Positions 14,105-20,595 of a stretch of 20,595 nt of DNA are shown here, piece after piece. Below the pieces are notes generated by a model that was given only the letters and a program-made list of their open reading frames with translations, had not been told where the DNA came from and made no database searches. The DNA comes from Acidobacteriota bacterium (GTDB lineage: Bacteria > Acidobacteriota > Blastocatellia > Pyrinomonadales > Pyrinomonadaceae). The stretch covers positions 1-20,595 of the forward strand of contig JABFSB010000505.1 of the NCBI GenBank assembly GCA_013140875.1. Direction: 5' to 3'. Both the position numbers and the translations under genes were made by a program. How positions within the stretch are numbered: the stretch's first letter is position 1; the number at the start of each line of letters is the position of its first letter.

Positions 14105-14499
14105 TGTTCATTGACACTTCCGGCTGGCTTTGCTTTCTCGATAATCGCGATGAGAGGCACGGTAGGGCCGCTGAACTCTTTCGATCCGCCCGCCGCGTCC
14201 TCACTCATAGCCTTGTCATAGCTGAACTTGTTCCTTTGTGTGAAAGCAGGCGTTTTTCGAGAAATACGGCTTTAAGTTTTGTCGAGAGTCTGCTCTCGGA
14301 TCCGTCGATCGAGATTGTTTGGGTCGATGAAGAGCTGACAAAACGAGGAATTGAATTGCTTATGTCGCGTAGCGACAAAGAGTGGTCATTGTGTGATGGC
14401 GTTAGTTTCCTCGTAATGAGCGAACATAAGGTTACCGAAGTACTTTCGACCGACCGACACTTCGAGCAAGCGGGATTCGTGAAACTGCTGGAATCTTAG
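14104..14499 (+). CDS. PIN-domain ribonuclease toxin (VapC family)
   Basis: A 131-residue PIN-domain protein, a likely Mg-dependent endoribonuclease acting as toxin. The four acidic positions of the active site are visible: Asp4 in MFIDTSGW, Glu41 in VIAELVP, Asp98 in SLCDGVSF and Asp117 in LSTDRHFEQAGF. Length is normal for VapC (about 130). The start codon overlaps the antitoxin stop (TGATG), indicating translational coupling. RNA target (often tRNA or 23S rRNA in this family) cannot be read from the sequence. The gene for a DUF4126-type membrane protein follows after three bases, so the pair leads a longer transcript. Confidence 0.9.
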   Translation: MFIDTSGWLCFLDNRDERHGRAAELFRSARRVLTHSLVIAELVPLCESRRFSRNTALSFVESLLSDPSIEIVWVDEELTKRGIELLMSRSDKEWSLCDGVSFLVMSEHKVTEVLSTDRHFEQAGFVKLLES

Positions 14500-14502
14500 A
14501 CT

Positions 14503-15129
14503 ATGGAATGGTTTTCGACATTAAGTTTGGCTCTTGGCTCGGCGTGGACGAGCGGGATAAATCTTTATGCCACGGTTTCGGTGCTTGGGCTGCTGCAGAA
14601 GCTTGGCGGCGTCAAACTGCCGGGCGGGTTGGACGTGTTGGATAACTGGGTCATCATCGGCGTAGCGGGCGGACTGTATATCGTTGAATTTTTTGCCGAT
14701 AAGATCCCTTATGTCGACAGCGTTTGGGATGTCGTTCACACTTTCATTCGCGTTCCGGCGGGGGCAATAGTCGCTTACGCCGCGGTTTCTGATATGAGCC
14801 CCGCCGTGGTTATTCCCGCAACATTGGTTGGTGGAGGTTTCGCCCTCGCTTCTCACGGAACAAAGGCCGCCGCGCGCATCGGCGCAAATCTCTCGCCCGA
14901 ACCTGTTTCGAACTGGGTACTTTCGCTGGTTGAGGATGTGATCGCTTTTGCGGGCACGCTTCTCGCGGTTTTTGCCCCGTTCATCATAGTCGTCGTTCTT
15001 GCATTGTTCGCGATATTTTTCCTCTGGTTCTTCCCCAAGGTCTTTCGGGCCGTCAAGCGGCTTTTCAACGCCACCGCTGCCTTCTTCCGCGGCGAAGGTT
15101 TTAAAGAAGTCGCACGCAAGGCCGGATAG
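14503..15129 (+). CDS. DUF4126-type membrane protein
   Basis: A 208-residue integral membrane protein of unknown function. It resembles the DUF4126 family: the N-terminal block LALGSAWTSGINLYATVSVLGLL, then WVIIGVAGGLYIVEFFADKIPYVDSVWDVVHTFIRVPAGA, and SHGTKAAARIGANLSPEPVSNWVLSLVEDVIAF. Hydrophobic segments fall at about 5-30, 48-67, 82-97, 100-116 and 143-178; the basic C-terminus (FPKVFRAVKRLF and after) is probably cytoplasmic. It begins three bases after the toxin stop and ends two bases before the next small gene, so it is very likely co-transcribed with both. There is no evidence that it is part of the toxin-antitoxin function. Confidence 0.85.
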   Translation: MEWFSTLSLALGSAWTSGINLYATVSVLGLLQKLGGVKLPGGLDVLDNWVIIGVAGGLYIVEFFADKIPYVDSVWDVVHTFIRVPAGAIVAYAAVSDMSPAVVIPATLVGGGFALASHGTKAAARIGANLSPEPVSNWVLSLVEDVIAFAGTLLAVFAPFIIVVVLALFAIFFLWFFPKVFRAVKRLFNATAAFFRGEGFKEVARKAG

Positions 15130-15131
15130 CT

Positions 15132-15335
15132 ATGGAGCGTATCTTTCAAATAACGGCAGTTATTCTCGCGGGGGTCGCCGCCTATTTTCTATGGACCGGA
15201 AACAAGGACGGAGCTTTCGTCTCAGCGGTTCTAGGCTGTGTCTCGTTTTTCCTGAGCGTGCGTGCCCAGGTAAAGGGGCGCAATCGCACCCGCGAATCGG
15301 AAATTCGGACTGAGCAAGACGCTGAAGACACATGA
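15132..15335 (+). CDS. small two-helix membrane protein
   Basis: A 67-residue protein of unknown function with two hydrophobic segments (about 4-22 and 28-47) joined by a short polar turn (TGNKDGA), then a charged tail (KGRNRTRESEIRTEQDAEDT). It starts two bases after the stop of the DUF4126-type gene, which supports it as a real coupled gene despite its size. Confidence 0.7.
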   Translation: MERIFQITAVILAGVAAYFLWTGNKDGAFVSAVLGCVSFFLSVRAQVKGRNRTRESEIRTEQDAEDT

Positions 15336-15360
15336 GGATGTCTAAAAAGTAAGATATGAT

Positions 15361-15522
15361 CTAAGCTCCGTTAGGAGCGGAATGTTTGTAAGCTCAAAAA
15401 CGACCAGTGTTCTAAAGCTCCGTAGGAGCGGCATATATTTATTTGTCGTTATTAGCTTGGTCGCCCCCACGGGCTTCGCCGATTTTAATCTCCTTCTACA
15501 AACAGTTGGCTCATCCGGAGCC
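15361..15522. repeat. composite intergenic repeat element with GCTCC/GGAGC hairpins
   Basis: Three related units. Unit 1 (15361-15390, ctaagctccgttaggagcgg then aatgtttgta) and unit 2 (15412-15441, ctaaagctccgtaggagcgg then catatattta) are direct repeats about 51 bases apart. Unit 3 (15495-15522) is inverted: its reverse complement reads ggctccggatgagcc then aactgtttgta. Each unit holds a small stem-loop of GCTCC/GGAGC type. The whole looks like a non-coding mobile or palindromic element. Similar tccgtaggagcg...tttgta phrases occur in intergenic DNA of several phyla, to my memory. Confidence 0.75.
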
Positions 15523-15646
15523 GATCAAACGACTTTTCAGACGGCCTCTTCTTTTATTTTTCGTTTTGCTCGCTGTTCTCATCCCGGACATAACTTGTTC
15601 GCAACCGCTTCGATTAGCGGTAACAGTTAAGCTAAACTAGCTTTTA
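15523..15646. other. spacer before the carbonic anhydrase gene
   Basis: No credible gene is seen. A frame through 15534-15640 reads like a hydrophobic signal segment (RRPLLLFFVLLAVLIP), but it has no good start and enters from the repeat element, so it is at most a remnant. GCTAAACT at 15631-15638 could be a -10 region for the GTG at 15647, making that message nearly leaderless. Confidence 0.35.
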
Positions 15647-16315
15647 GTGGAAAGAATAAAAGAGTTACTCGAAAGCAACCGCCGCTGGGCCGAAGAACTA
15701 AAGGCCGTGGACCCCCAGTTTTTCGAGCGCCTGTCGGAATCGCAAAGCCCGGATTTTCTTTGGATAGGCTGTTCCGACAGCCGCATTTCGCCGACGGCCA
15801 GCGTCGGCATGCTGCCCGGTGAAATGTTCGTGCACCGCAACGTTGCCAATCTGGTAAACCACAGCGATATGAATTGCCTTGCGGTGATGCAGTTCGCTGT
15901 TGAAGTGCTGAAGGTCGAGCACATTATAGTCTGCGGCCATTACGGCTGCGGAGGTGTAAAAGCCGCTTTTGACGATGCCCGATACGGCCTCGTCGACAAC
16001 TGGCTGCGGCACATCCAGGACATAATGCACAAATACGAGGCCAAACTCGCGAAATTGCCTGATTACGAGACGCGGCTGGACAAATTGTGCGAACTGAACA
16101 TCATCGAACAGATAGTAAACGTCGGCGAAACGACGATAGTCCAGGACGCGTGGGAACGCGGCCAGAAGCTTTTCGTGCATGGCTGGATCTATCGCATCGC
16201 CGAAGGTATATATCGCGATATGAAGATAACCGTCCGGTCTCTCGAAGAACTTGACGCAATGCGCGATGACACCTTTAAGGCAGAAACACGACCCGTAGGG
16301 AGTGTGCCCGTTTAA
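15647..16315 (+). CDS. can: beta-carbonic anhydrase
   Basis: Zinc enzyme interconverting CO2 and bicarbonate (EC 4.2.1.1) in the cytoplasm. The 222-residue protein resembles E. coli Can along most of its length. Zinc ligands are Cys42 (in WIGCSDSR), His98 and Cys101 (in CGHYGCGGV); Asp44 and Arg46 form the catalytic dyad. Other matching blocks are GEMFVHRNVANLV, VEVLKVEHIIVCGHYGCGG, DNWLRHIQDI, LCELNIIEQ and WERGQKLFVHGWIY. The start is the GTG at 15647: no upstream ATG is available and alignment with Can supports it. No Shine-Dalgarno sequence is seen. It is followed within 32 bases by the dikinase-like gene on the same strand. Confidence 0.95.
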   Translation: MERIKELLESNRRWAEELKAVDPQFFERLSESQSPDFLWIGCSDSRISPTASVGMLPGEMFVHRNVANLVNHSDMNCLAVMQFAVEVLKVEHIIVCGHYGCGGVKAAFDDARYGLVDNWLRHIQDIMHKYEAKLAKLPDYETRLDKLCELNIIEQIVNVGETTIVQDAWERGQKLFVHGWIYRIAEGIYRDMKITVRSLEELDAMRDDTFKAETRPVGSVPV

Positions 16316-16347
16316 CGCTCCGCTTGCCGGAGACTCACGAAAAGAAA

Positions 16348-18345
16348 ATGATTAGAACACCCAAGCTTTCTAATACCTCAGGGCACAATCGTTACCGCTC
16401 GTGTTTCCGCCCGGCCGCATCCATTTTGTTTCTTCTGATCAGCGGGGTGCTTATCTCGCTGAACGCCCAGATGTCGCGAAAACCTTCGCCCACCCGCGAA
16501 CCGGCCGGAGCGATGGACAAGCGGCCCGATTCGAAAAAGAACTCGCTGCTGAAAATAACCTCGCGTGAGGATTTCGATTCGATCGCGCGTGTTTATCATC
16601 AAAACACGCCGTACGCCCTGCCGCATACCATGTTCGTCATCGATCGGCGGTCGAAGAACAAGATCTATTTCGTAAATTCGCAGCGGTTTCGATTTCACAA
16701 AGACTTTCTGCTCGCGACATATCTGGTGCCGCGCGGAGCCGACGTTTTCAAACCAATATATCTTGAAGACGGCCGCCGCTTCATCGTCGGCACTGTTGCC
16801 TGGCAAAAACCGGTCGAGAAATTCACGTGGGAGCTATGGGAAGGCGACCTCGCCACGCCCGAGATCATCAAAACGGCAAACGCCGCCGTCAACGATCATT
16901 TTTACGAAAAGGTACCTTATAAGCCGAATTCGATTAGGCAGGAAGACGTGTCGGAAAATCTCGGCATCGACCGCATTCTGCAGGACGAGCTAAATAAAAA
17001 TCAGGAATACCTTGCCCTTAACACAGGTAAAGCCGTCGGCCGTATTCACATCATCGACAAATTGGACGACACGGTCGAGATCGGCGACAACGAGATCATC
17101 GTCCTCAAAGAATTGCCGCAATCGCTGCCGCCGGTTCGCGGGATCATCGTCGCCAAACCGTCGTCGCCGCTATCGCACATCAACATTCTCGCCAAGGGCT
17201 GGAACGTTCCGAATGTTTACATAAAAGATGCCGACAAGCTGTTTCGCGAATACGACACGTTCGTTTACGAGCTGAACGCCGACCTTACGAAATACGAAAT
17301 CAAACGCGCCTCGCTCGAGACGATCAAACAGGATTTCAAATCGCCCGATCAGGTCGTTCCTCCGGTGGACCTTGCGGTCAAGCGCATCGCGGGTTTGCGG
17401 GAAATGCGTGCAAAGGACGGTATTCGCTATGGCTCAAAAGCGGCGAACCAGGGCGAAATGATCCGCTCACGCGTTCCGGGAATAATTATCCCGGACGGCT
17501 TTTCGATTCCTTATTATTGGTACGACAAGTTCATTAAGGACAACGGGTTCGACGACAAGATGGCCGCATGGCAGGATGATCTCGAATTCGTCCACAACCC
17601 GCGCGTTCGTCGACAAAAACTGGAGCAATTCCGTGCCGAAATACAAAAAGCACCGTTCGATGATGCCCTGCGGGCTGAGATCATAAAACAATGGCGAACG
17701 CAGTTGGGCGGCCGCCCCGTCTTTGTTCGCAGCTCGTCAAATTCCGAGGATTTGCCGAATTTCAGCGGTGCCGGCCTATATTCGAGTGTTCCAAACGTTC
17801 GTGAAGCCGATAAACTGATCGACGCCGTCAAAAAGGTCTGGGGCTCGTTGTGGAAGTTCGAAGCGTACGATGCACGCGTTCGAAATTACATCAGCCAAAA
17901 AGACGTTTATATGTCGGCCCTCGTCCAACTCGGCGTCGATATGCAAAAGGGCGGCGTGATGATCACTAAAGACCCGTTCGACAAAGAGAGCAAGGACAAC
18001 GTATACATCAGCGCCGTTTGCGGACATAATTCCAAGGTCGTCGATAATAGCGGATTGCCCGAGCAGATTCTGTTCAATCCGAGATCGAATTCAGTGATCG
18101 TGATGACGCTTTCGCAACAGGAAAGCGCACTGGCATTCGACGAAAACGGTGACCTTAAAGAAACGACCGACAAATGCGCGAATACGCGAAAGCGAGTCCT
18201 GACCGACCTGCAGGCACGCGAGCTCGCACGGACCGCAATTCGCATCCGCGGTATCTTCGGCAAAAAGGAGCAGGATATAGAATGGGGAATAATGAACGGC
18301 CGAATTTATATCGTCCAGGCCAGGCCGTATATTGATAAGAATTAG
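16348..18345 (+). CDS. PEP-synthase/glucan-water-dikinase-like protein with N-terminal signal segment
   Basis: A 665-residue protein combining a phosphohistidine swivel domain and a PPDK/PEP-synthase-type ATP-grasp domain. Residues about 23-40 form a hydrophobic signal-like segment after a basic N-terminus (ASILFLLISGVLISLNAQ). The swivel domain holds the probable phosphohistidine His277 in PSSPLSHINILAKGWNVPNV (about 271-290). The ATP-binding domain follows, with VFVRSSSNSEDLPNFSGAGLYSS (about 458-480), KGGVMITKDPF, and the closing QDIEWGIMNGRIYIVQARP (about 642-660). Order (His domain before ATP domain) is that of glucan water dikinases, not of PEP synthase, and the PEP/pyruvate-binding barrel is absent. 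So it probably transfers a phosphate from ATP to an acceptor other than pyruvate; the acceptor is unknown. The start used is ATG 16348; a TTG at 16324 is in frame. It follows the carbonic anhydrase gene after 32 bases. Confidence 0.82.
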   Translation: MIRTPKLSNTSGHNRYRSCFRPAASILFLLISGVLISLNAQMSRKPSPTREPAGAMDKRPDSKKNSLLKITSREDFDSIARVYHQNTPYALPHTMFVIDRRSKNKIYFVNSQRFRFHKDFLLATYLVPRGADVFKPIYLEDGRRFIVGTVAWQKPVEKFTWELWEGDLATPEIIKTANAAVNDHFYEKVPYKPNSIRQEDVSENLGIDRILQDELNKNQEYLALNTGKAVGRIHIIDKLDDTVEIGDNEIIVLKELPQSLPPVRGIIVAKPSSPLSHINILAKGWNVPNVYIKDADKLFREYDTFVYELNADLTKYEIKRASLETIKQDFKSPDQVVPPVDLAVKRIAGLREMRAKDGIRYGSKAANQGEMIRSRVPGIIIPDGFSIPYYWYDKFIKDNGFDDKMAAWQDDLEFVHNPRVRRQKLEQFRAEIQKAPFDDALRAEIIKQWRTQLGGRPVFVRSSSNSEDLPNFSGAGLYSSVPNVREADKLIDAVKKVWGSLWKFEAYDARVRNYISQKDVYMSALVQLGVDMQKGGVMITKDPFDKESKDNVYISAVCGHNSKVVDNSGLPEQILFNPRSNSVIVMTLSQQESALAFDENGDLKETTDKCANTRKRVLTDLQARELARTAIRIRGIFGKKEQDIEWGIMNGRIYIVQARPYIDKN

Positions 18346-18350
18346 TTCTT

Positions 18351-18380
18351 CCTTTTGCGTCTTTGCGGGAAATAAAAATT
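18351..18380 (+). repeat. short intergenic phrase repeat (ttttgcgtctttgcggg type)
   Basis: The stretch ccttttgcgtctttgcgg followed by gaaataaaaatt contains two near-tandem units (ttttgcg/tctttgcg). It resembles the right arm of the hairpin at 922-950 (cctttttgcggctataaaaa). It is flanked by a 7-base inverted repeat, ttagttc (18342-18348) and gaactaa (18384-18390). It lies 26 bases before the start at 18407. Confidence 0.5.
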
Positions 18381-18406
18381 GTCGAACTAAAGGCTAATAA
18401 AAAGAT

Positions 18407-18925
18407 ATGAAATACTGCATTACTTTTTTTCTGGCTGCCATGTCATTCGGCTGCATGAATAGCGCTCAGCCGATTTCGCAAAATACAAATACATCGAATC
18501 AGCCGCCCGCCCGGAATGAAAAACCTCAAACCGTCACGGCACACACGACCGAGAATCAGCCCGCACCATCGGCCAATTCGAACGGAACGGCGCCCTACAA
18601 ATCCGCCGGAATGGGCGAGCCGATCGATACCGCGAAGTTCGACGGAACGATCGCCGCCGCTGAAAAGCTCGTTACGAGCAAACCGGCAGATACCGAAGCG
18701 AAAAAGGACCTGGCGCAGGCATACTACGACCGAGGTTTTGCTCTGACCGAAGCGCGTCAATACGCGTCCGCCCTGGGTGATTATCGCCGGGCACTCAAAC
18801 TCGACCCAACCCACGAAGATTCCAAAAACTGGATAAAGCAGATCACGGATATCTACGCAATGCTCAAGAAGGACGCGCCAAAAGAAGGCGAAGAACCGCC
18901 GCCGCTGCCATTCAAGAAGTCCTAG
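18407..18925 (+). CDS. TPR protein, probable lipoprotein
   Basis: A 172-residue protein with a short N-terminal signal ending at Cys16 (AAMSFGC), a poor but plausible lipobox, so it may be lipid-anchored in the envelope. Residues 17-70 are a low-complexity Asn/Pro/Thr/Gln/Ala linker. Residues about 75-150 contain tetratricopeptide repeats: KFDGTIAAAEKLVTSKPAD, KKDLAQAYYDRGFALTEARQYASALGDYRRALKLDPTHEDSKNWIKQI is the clearest pair, ending in the canonical LDPTH turn. The last residues are Pro/Glu/Lys-rich. Start ATG at 18407; aaaaaga lies just upstream. It probably serves as a protein-protein interaction module; partner unknown. A family-A palindrome follows directly after the stop codon. Confidence 0.85.
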   Translation: MKYCITFFLAAMSFGCMNSAQPISQNTNTSNQPPARNEKPQTVTAHTTENQPAPSANSNGTAPYKSAGMGEPIDTAKFDGTIAAAEKLVTSKPADTEAKKDLAQAYYDRGFALTEARQYASALGDYRRALKLDPTHEDSKNWIKQITDIYAMLKKDAPKEGEEPPPLPFKKS

Positions 18926-19006
18926 TGCAGAAGCCCGCGCGTGAGCAAGGGCGTAACATCCAACGTTGGTCATCACGCCCTTGCTCGCGCGCGCGCGGGC
19001 TTCTGC
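18926..19006. repeat. palindromic element (family A, copy 2) after the TPR lipoprotein gene
   Basis: Left arm 18926-18954 (tgcagaagcccgcgcg then tgagcaagggcgt) pairs with right arm 18975-19006, which has a few extra bases of CG repeat (tgctcgcgcgcgcgcggg). The loop (18955-18974) contains the small palindrome ccaacgttgg. The arm core agcccgcgcgtgagcaagggcg matches the core of the palindrome at 4227-4254 at most positions. It starts one base... immediately after the TAG at 18923-18925, so it could also end the transcript, although no T-tract follows. Confidence 0.85.
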
Positions 19007-19049
19007 AATCAGACCTCAACACACTCCTTTCCCTTTTCCGTCGATTTCC

Positions 19050-19057
19050 GCTAAACT
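19050..19057 (+). promoter_or_regulatory. possible -10 region (GCTAAACT) for efp
   Basis: TAAACT at 19052-19057 lies 51 bases before the efp start. The same GCTAAACT occurs before the carbonic anhydrase gene (15631-15638), and GCTAAAC before the kinase gene (10833-10839). No strong -35 is seen, so this rests on recurrence alone. Confidence 0.3.
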
Positions 19058-19108
19058 ACCTGTTTTGCATTCATCGGGTTATCAAACACGGAGATAGATC
19101 GAGTTTTT

Positions 19109-19672
19109 ATGGCAATTTCGGCAAACGATATAAGAAAAGGGATGGTTATCTTGCACGAGGGCAATCCCGTAAAGGTGATGGAATTTCATCATCACACGCC
19201 CGGCAACCTGCGGGCGATGGTGCAGGCCAGGCTGCGTAATTTGTTGACCGGCAACTCGTTCGAGTACCGCTTTCGCTCGAACGACACGCTCGAAAAGATC
19301 ACGCTTGAGCAGCATAAGATGGAGTACTTGTATTCGGATGGTTCGCACCACCATTTCATGAATCAGGAAAACTATGAACAGGTCGCGCTGACCGAAGAAG
19401 AACTCGGCGACGCTGCCCAGTGGCTGATGCCGGGATTGAAGATAGAGGTCGAATTCTATGACGCGTCGCCGATCGGCATTTCCCTGCCCGCGTCGATGGA
19501 ACTGACGGTCACGACCACCGAACCACAGCTAAAAGGCGCGACCGCCTCAAATTCGAACAAACCCGCCACGCTTGAAAACGGTGTAACCCTAATGGTTCCG
19601 CCGTTCGTTGCGGAAGGCGAAAAAATTCGCGTCAACCCGGCCGAAGCCCGGTATATGGAACGGGTAAAGTAG
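19109..19672 (+). CDS. efp: elongation factor P
   Basis: Translation factor that binds ribosomes stalled at polyproline stretches and promotes peptide-bond formation. The 187-residue protein has the normal EF-P length and three-domain layout: N-terminal KOW-like domain (1-65, NDIRKGMVILHEGNPVKVMEF and RLRNLLTGNSFEYRFRSND), middle OB domain (about 66-128, MEYLYSDG, QWLMPGLKIEVEFYDASPIGISLP), and C-terminal OB domain (129-187, VTTTEPQLKGATAS, KPATLENGVTLMVPPFVAEGEKIRVNPAEARYMERVK). The tip loop reads HHHTPGNLRAMVQ, so the position of E. coli Lys34 is Asn33. Lys-modifying EpmA or Arg-modifying EarP systems would have no substrate at that residue, though Arg35 is nearby. No modification gene is adjacent. 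Several polyproline-containing proteins occur in this window (e.g. 18407-18925, EEPPPLP). ATG at 19109 is the family start; no strong ribosome site. Confidence 0.96.
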   Translation: MAISANDIRKGMVILHEGNPVKVMEFHHHTPGNLRAMVQARLRNLLTGNSFEYRFRSNDTLEKITLEQHKMEYLYSDGSHHHFMNQENYEQVALTEEELGDAAQWLMPGLKIEVEFYDASPIGISLPASMELTVTTTEPQLKGATASNSNKPATLENGVTLMVPPFVAEGEKIRVNPAEARYMERVK

Positions 19673-19698
19673 TCATCGGCGCGATTCGCGAGAGCTTT

Positions 19699-19760
19699 AA
19701 CCACGAAATAACACGAAACGTCACGAACGTTTTCGTGTTTTTTCGTGTATTTTAGTGGTT
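19699..19760. repeat. inverted repeat of cacgaaa-type phrases between efp and waaA
   Basis: Left arm 19699-19727 (aaccacgaaataacacgaaa then cgtcacgaa) pairs imperfectly with right arm 19731-19760 (tttcgtgttttttcgtgtat then tttagtggtt). Each arm is itself a set of near-tandem acacgaaa units. The right arm ends 11 bases before the waaA ATG. The hairpin could end efp transcription (T-rich right arm, plus strand), or be an intergenic repeat, or both. Confidence 0.75.
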
Positions 19761-19771
19761 CCGACTTCCTA

Positions 19772-20595
19772 ATGTACTTCCTTTACTCAACAATTTTGTC
19801 CATCGGCTTCCTGCTGATGCTGCCGCTTTTTTTACTGCGGCGGGAAAAGTACGCGGCGGGTTTTCGGCAACGGATGGGCAACTATCCGCCGTTCATCCAC
19901 GACGAGCGAACAGTAATTTGGCTGCACTGCGTATCAGTCGGCGAAACCAACGCCGCACGACCCTTGGTTGACGCACTTCTCGCCGAATTTCCCGGCCACC
20001 GCCTGATCGTCTCGACCACCACAAAAACCGGCCAGGAGCTGGCGCAAAAAATATTCTCCGGCAAAGCCGATGCCGTCTTCTACTTCCCTTTCGACTGGAA
20101 ATTCAGCGTCAAAAAAGCGCTCGCGAACTACGAACCTTCAATAGTTCTCCTTATGGAAACCGAGATCTGGCCGAGGTTTATTCGCGAGGCTAAAAGAAGG
20201 GGATCAAAGGTCGTGATTGTGAATGGACGCCTTTCGGAAAAATCCTTCAAAAACTATTCCTTCGCACGTCCGCTAATTTCCGACGTTTTAGCGAAAGTGG
20301 ATCTTACCCTGATGCAAGGCGAAGCAGACGGACGGCGGATCGAGAAACTCGGCGCCGACCCAGGGAAGATCTTCGTGACCGGGAATATAAAGTTCGAACA
20401 AACGGGTGAGTCGGCCGACAATGAACTGACAAAACTTTTCCGGCGTCGCTTCGGTATCGACGGCGCGAAACCACTCATCGTCGCCGCAAGTACGCACGAG
20501 CCAGAGGAAAAATACCTACTCGAATCTTTGGACGGCGAACTCGGCCACTCTTGCCGGCTTTTGATCGCCCCGCGGCATCCCGAACGTTTCCATTC
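19772..20595 (+). CDS. waaA: 3-deoxy-D-manno-octulosonic acid transferase, C-terminus missing (runs off window end)
   Basis: Transfers Kdo from CMP-Kdo to lipid A precursors at the inner membrane, an essential step in lipopolysaccharide synthesis (family GT30). The frame is open from ATG 19772 to the last base and encodes 274 residues plus two bases; the family is about 420. An N-terminal membrane helix (about 3-22) is followed by LRREKYAAGFRQRMG, WLHCVSVGETNAARPLVDAL with the probable catalytic Glu58, STTTKTGQELAQKIFSG, DAVFYFPFDW, LLMETEIWPRF, VNGRLSEKSFKNY, VTGNIKFEQ, VAASTHEPEE and APRHPERF. No Shine-Dalgarno sequence; the inverted repeat at 19699-19760 ends just upstream. Its presence implies an LPS-containing outer membrane. 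Confidence 0.95.
   Translation, partial: MYFLYSTILSIGFLLMLPLFLLRREKYAAGFRQRMGNYPPFIHDERTVIWLHCVSVGETNAARPLVDALLAEFPGHRLIVSTTTKTGQELAQKIFSGKADAVFYFPFDWKFSVKKALANYEPSIVLLMETEIWPRFIREAKRRGSKVVIVNGRLSEKSFKNYSFARPLISDVLAKVDLTLMQGEADGRRIEKLGADPGKIFVTGNIKFEQTGESADNELTKLFRRRFGIDGAKPLIVAASTHEPEEKYLLESLDGELGHSCRLLIAPRHPERFH

Noticed and set aside
15361..15441. Possible CRISPR-like spaced repeats
   Set aside because: Only two direct units, diverged from each other, with a third inverted one; no array, no leader and no cas genes.
15382..15640. Two overlapping plus-strand frames (15382-15630 and 15443-15640) before the carbonic anhydrase gene
   Set aside because: Both begin inside the composite repeat element and have no ribosome site. 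A hydrophobic stretch near the end of one could be a remnant, but is not enough to call a gene.
18975..19000. CG-dinucleotide run as a separate microsatellite or Z-DNA element
   Set aside because: It is simply the expanded arm of the palindrome at 18926-19006.

Overview
This 20.6 kb window is a chromosomal segment of a Gram-negative bacterium. It is moderately GC-rich and carries waaA (lipopolysaccharide Kdo transferase), many exported proteins, and housekeeping genes (ruvC, rnc, lepB, efp). The gene style is secreted SH3-like and TPR proteins with Pro/Thr/Ala/Lys tails, an NtrB/NtrC-type pair, a fumarylacetoacetase next to a DYAGLFPP-type unknown protein, and many short intergenic palindromes. 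Together these suggest Acidobacteriota, possibly Blastocatellia/Pyrinomonadales. That placement is an inference from gene character, not a marker-gene result.

Layout. 1-1865 (minus): 5' part of fumarylacetoacetase (tyrosine catabolism), cut by the window edge, preceded by a conserved protein of unknown function; a long hairpin lies between them. 2012-3314 (plus): ruvC and a secreted SH3-like protein. 3317-5984 (minus): rnc, lepB and psuG in that transcription order, with a long perfect palindrome between lepB and psuG. 6072-8767 (minus): two tandem paralogous exported repeat proteins, each followed by a near-identical intrinsic terminator. 9089-10729 (minus): a membrane-anchored penicillin-binding transpeptidase with a very lysine-rich N-terminal arm. 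10909-13835 (plus): membrane histidine kinase and sigma-54-dependent response regulator. 13868-15335 (plus): an antitoxin/PIN-toxin pair, then a DUF4126-type membrane protein and a small membrane protein, all nearly abutting. 15361-15522: a composite repeat element. 15647-18345 (plus): beta-carbonic anhydrase and a putatively exported PEP-synthase/glucan-water-dikinase-like protein. 18407-18925: TPR lipoprotein candidate. 18926-19006: second copy of the palindrome family seen at 4227-4293. 19109-20595: efp and the 5' part of waaA.

Most genes are ordinary housekeeping or envelope functions. The less ordinary material is the signal-peptide-bearing dikinase-like protein, the lysine-rich transpeptidase, EF-P with Asn at the tip position normally occupied by Lys or Arg, RNase III with Asn at a normally Asp metal site, and at least three classes of intergenic repeats. 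No rRNA, tRNA, CRISPR array, IS element or prophage gene was recognised.
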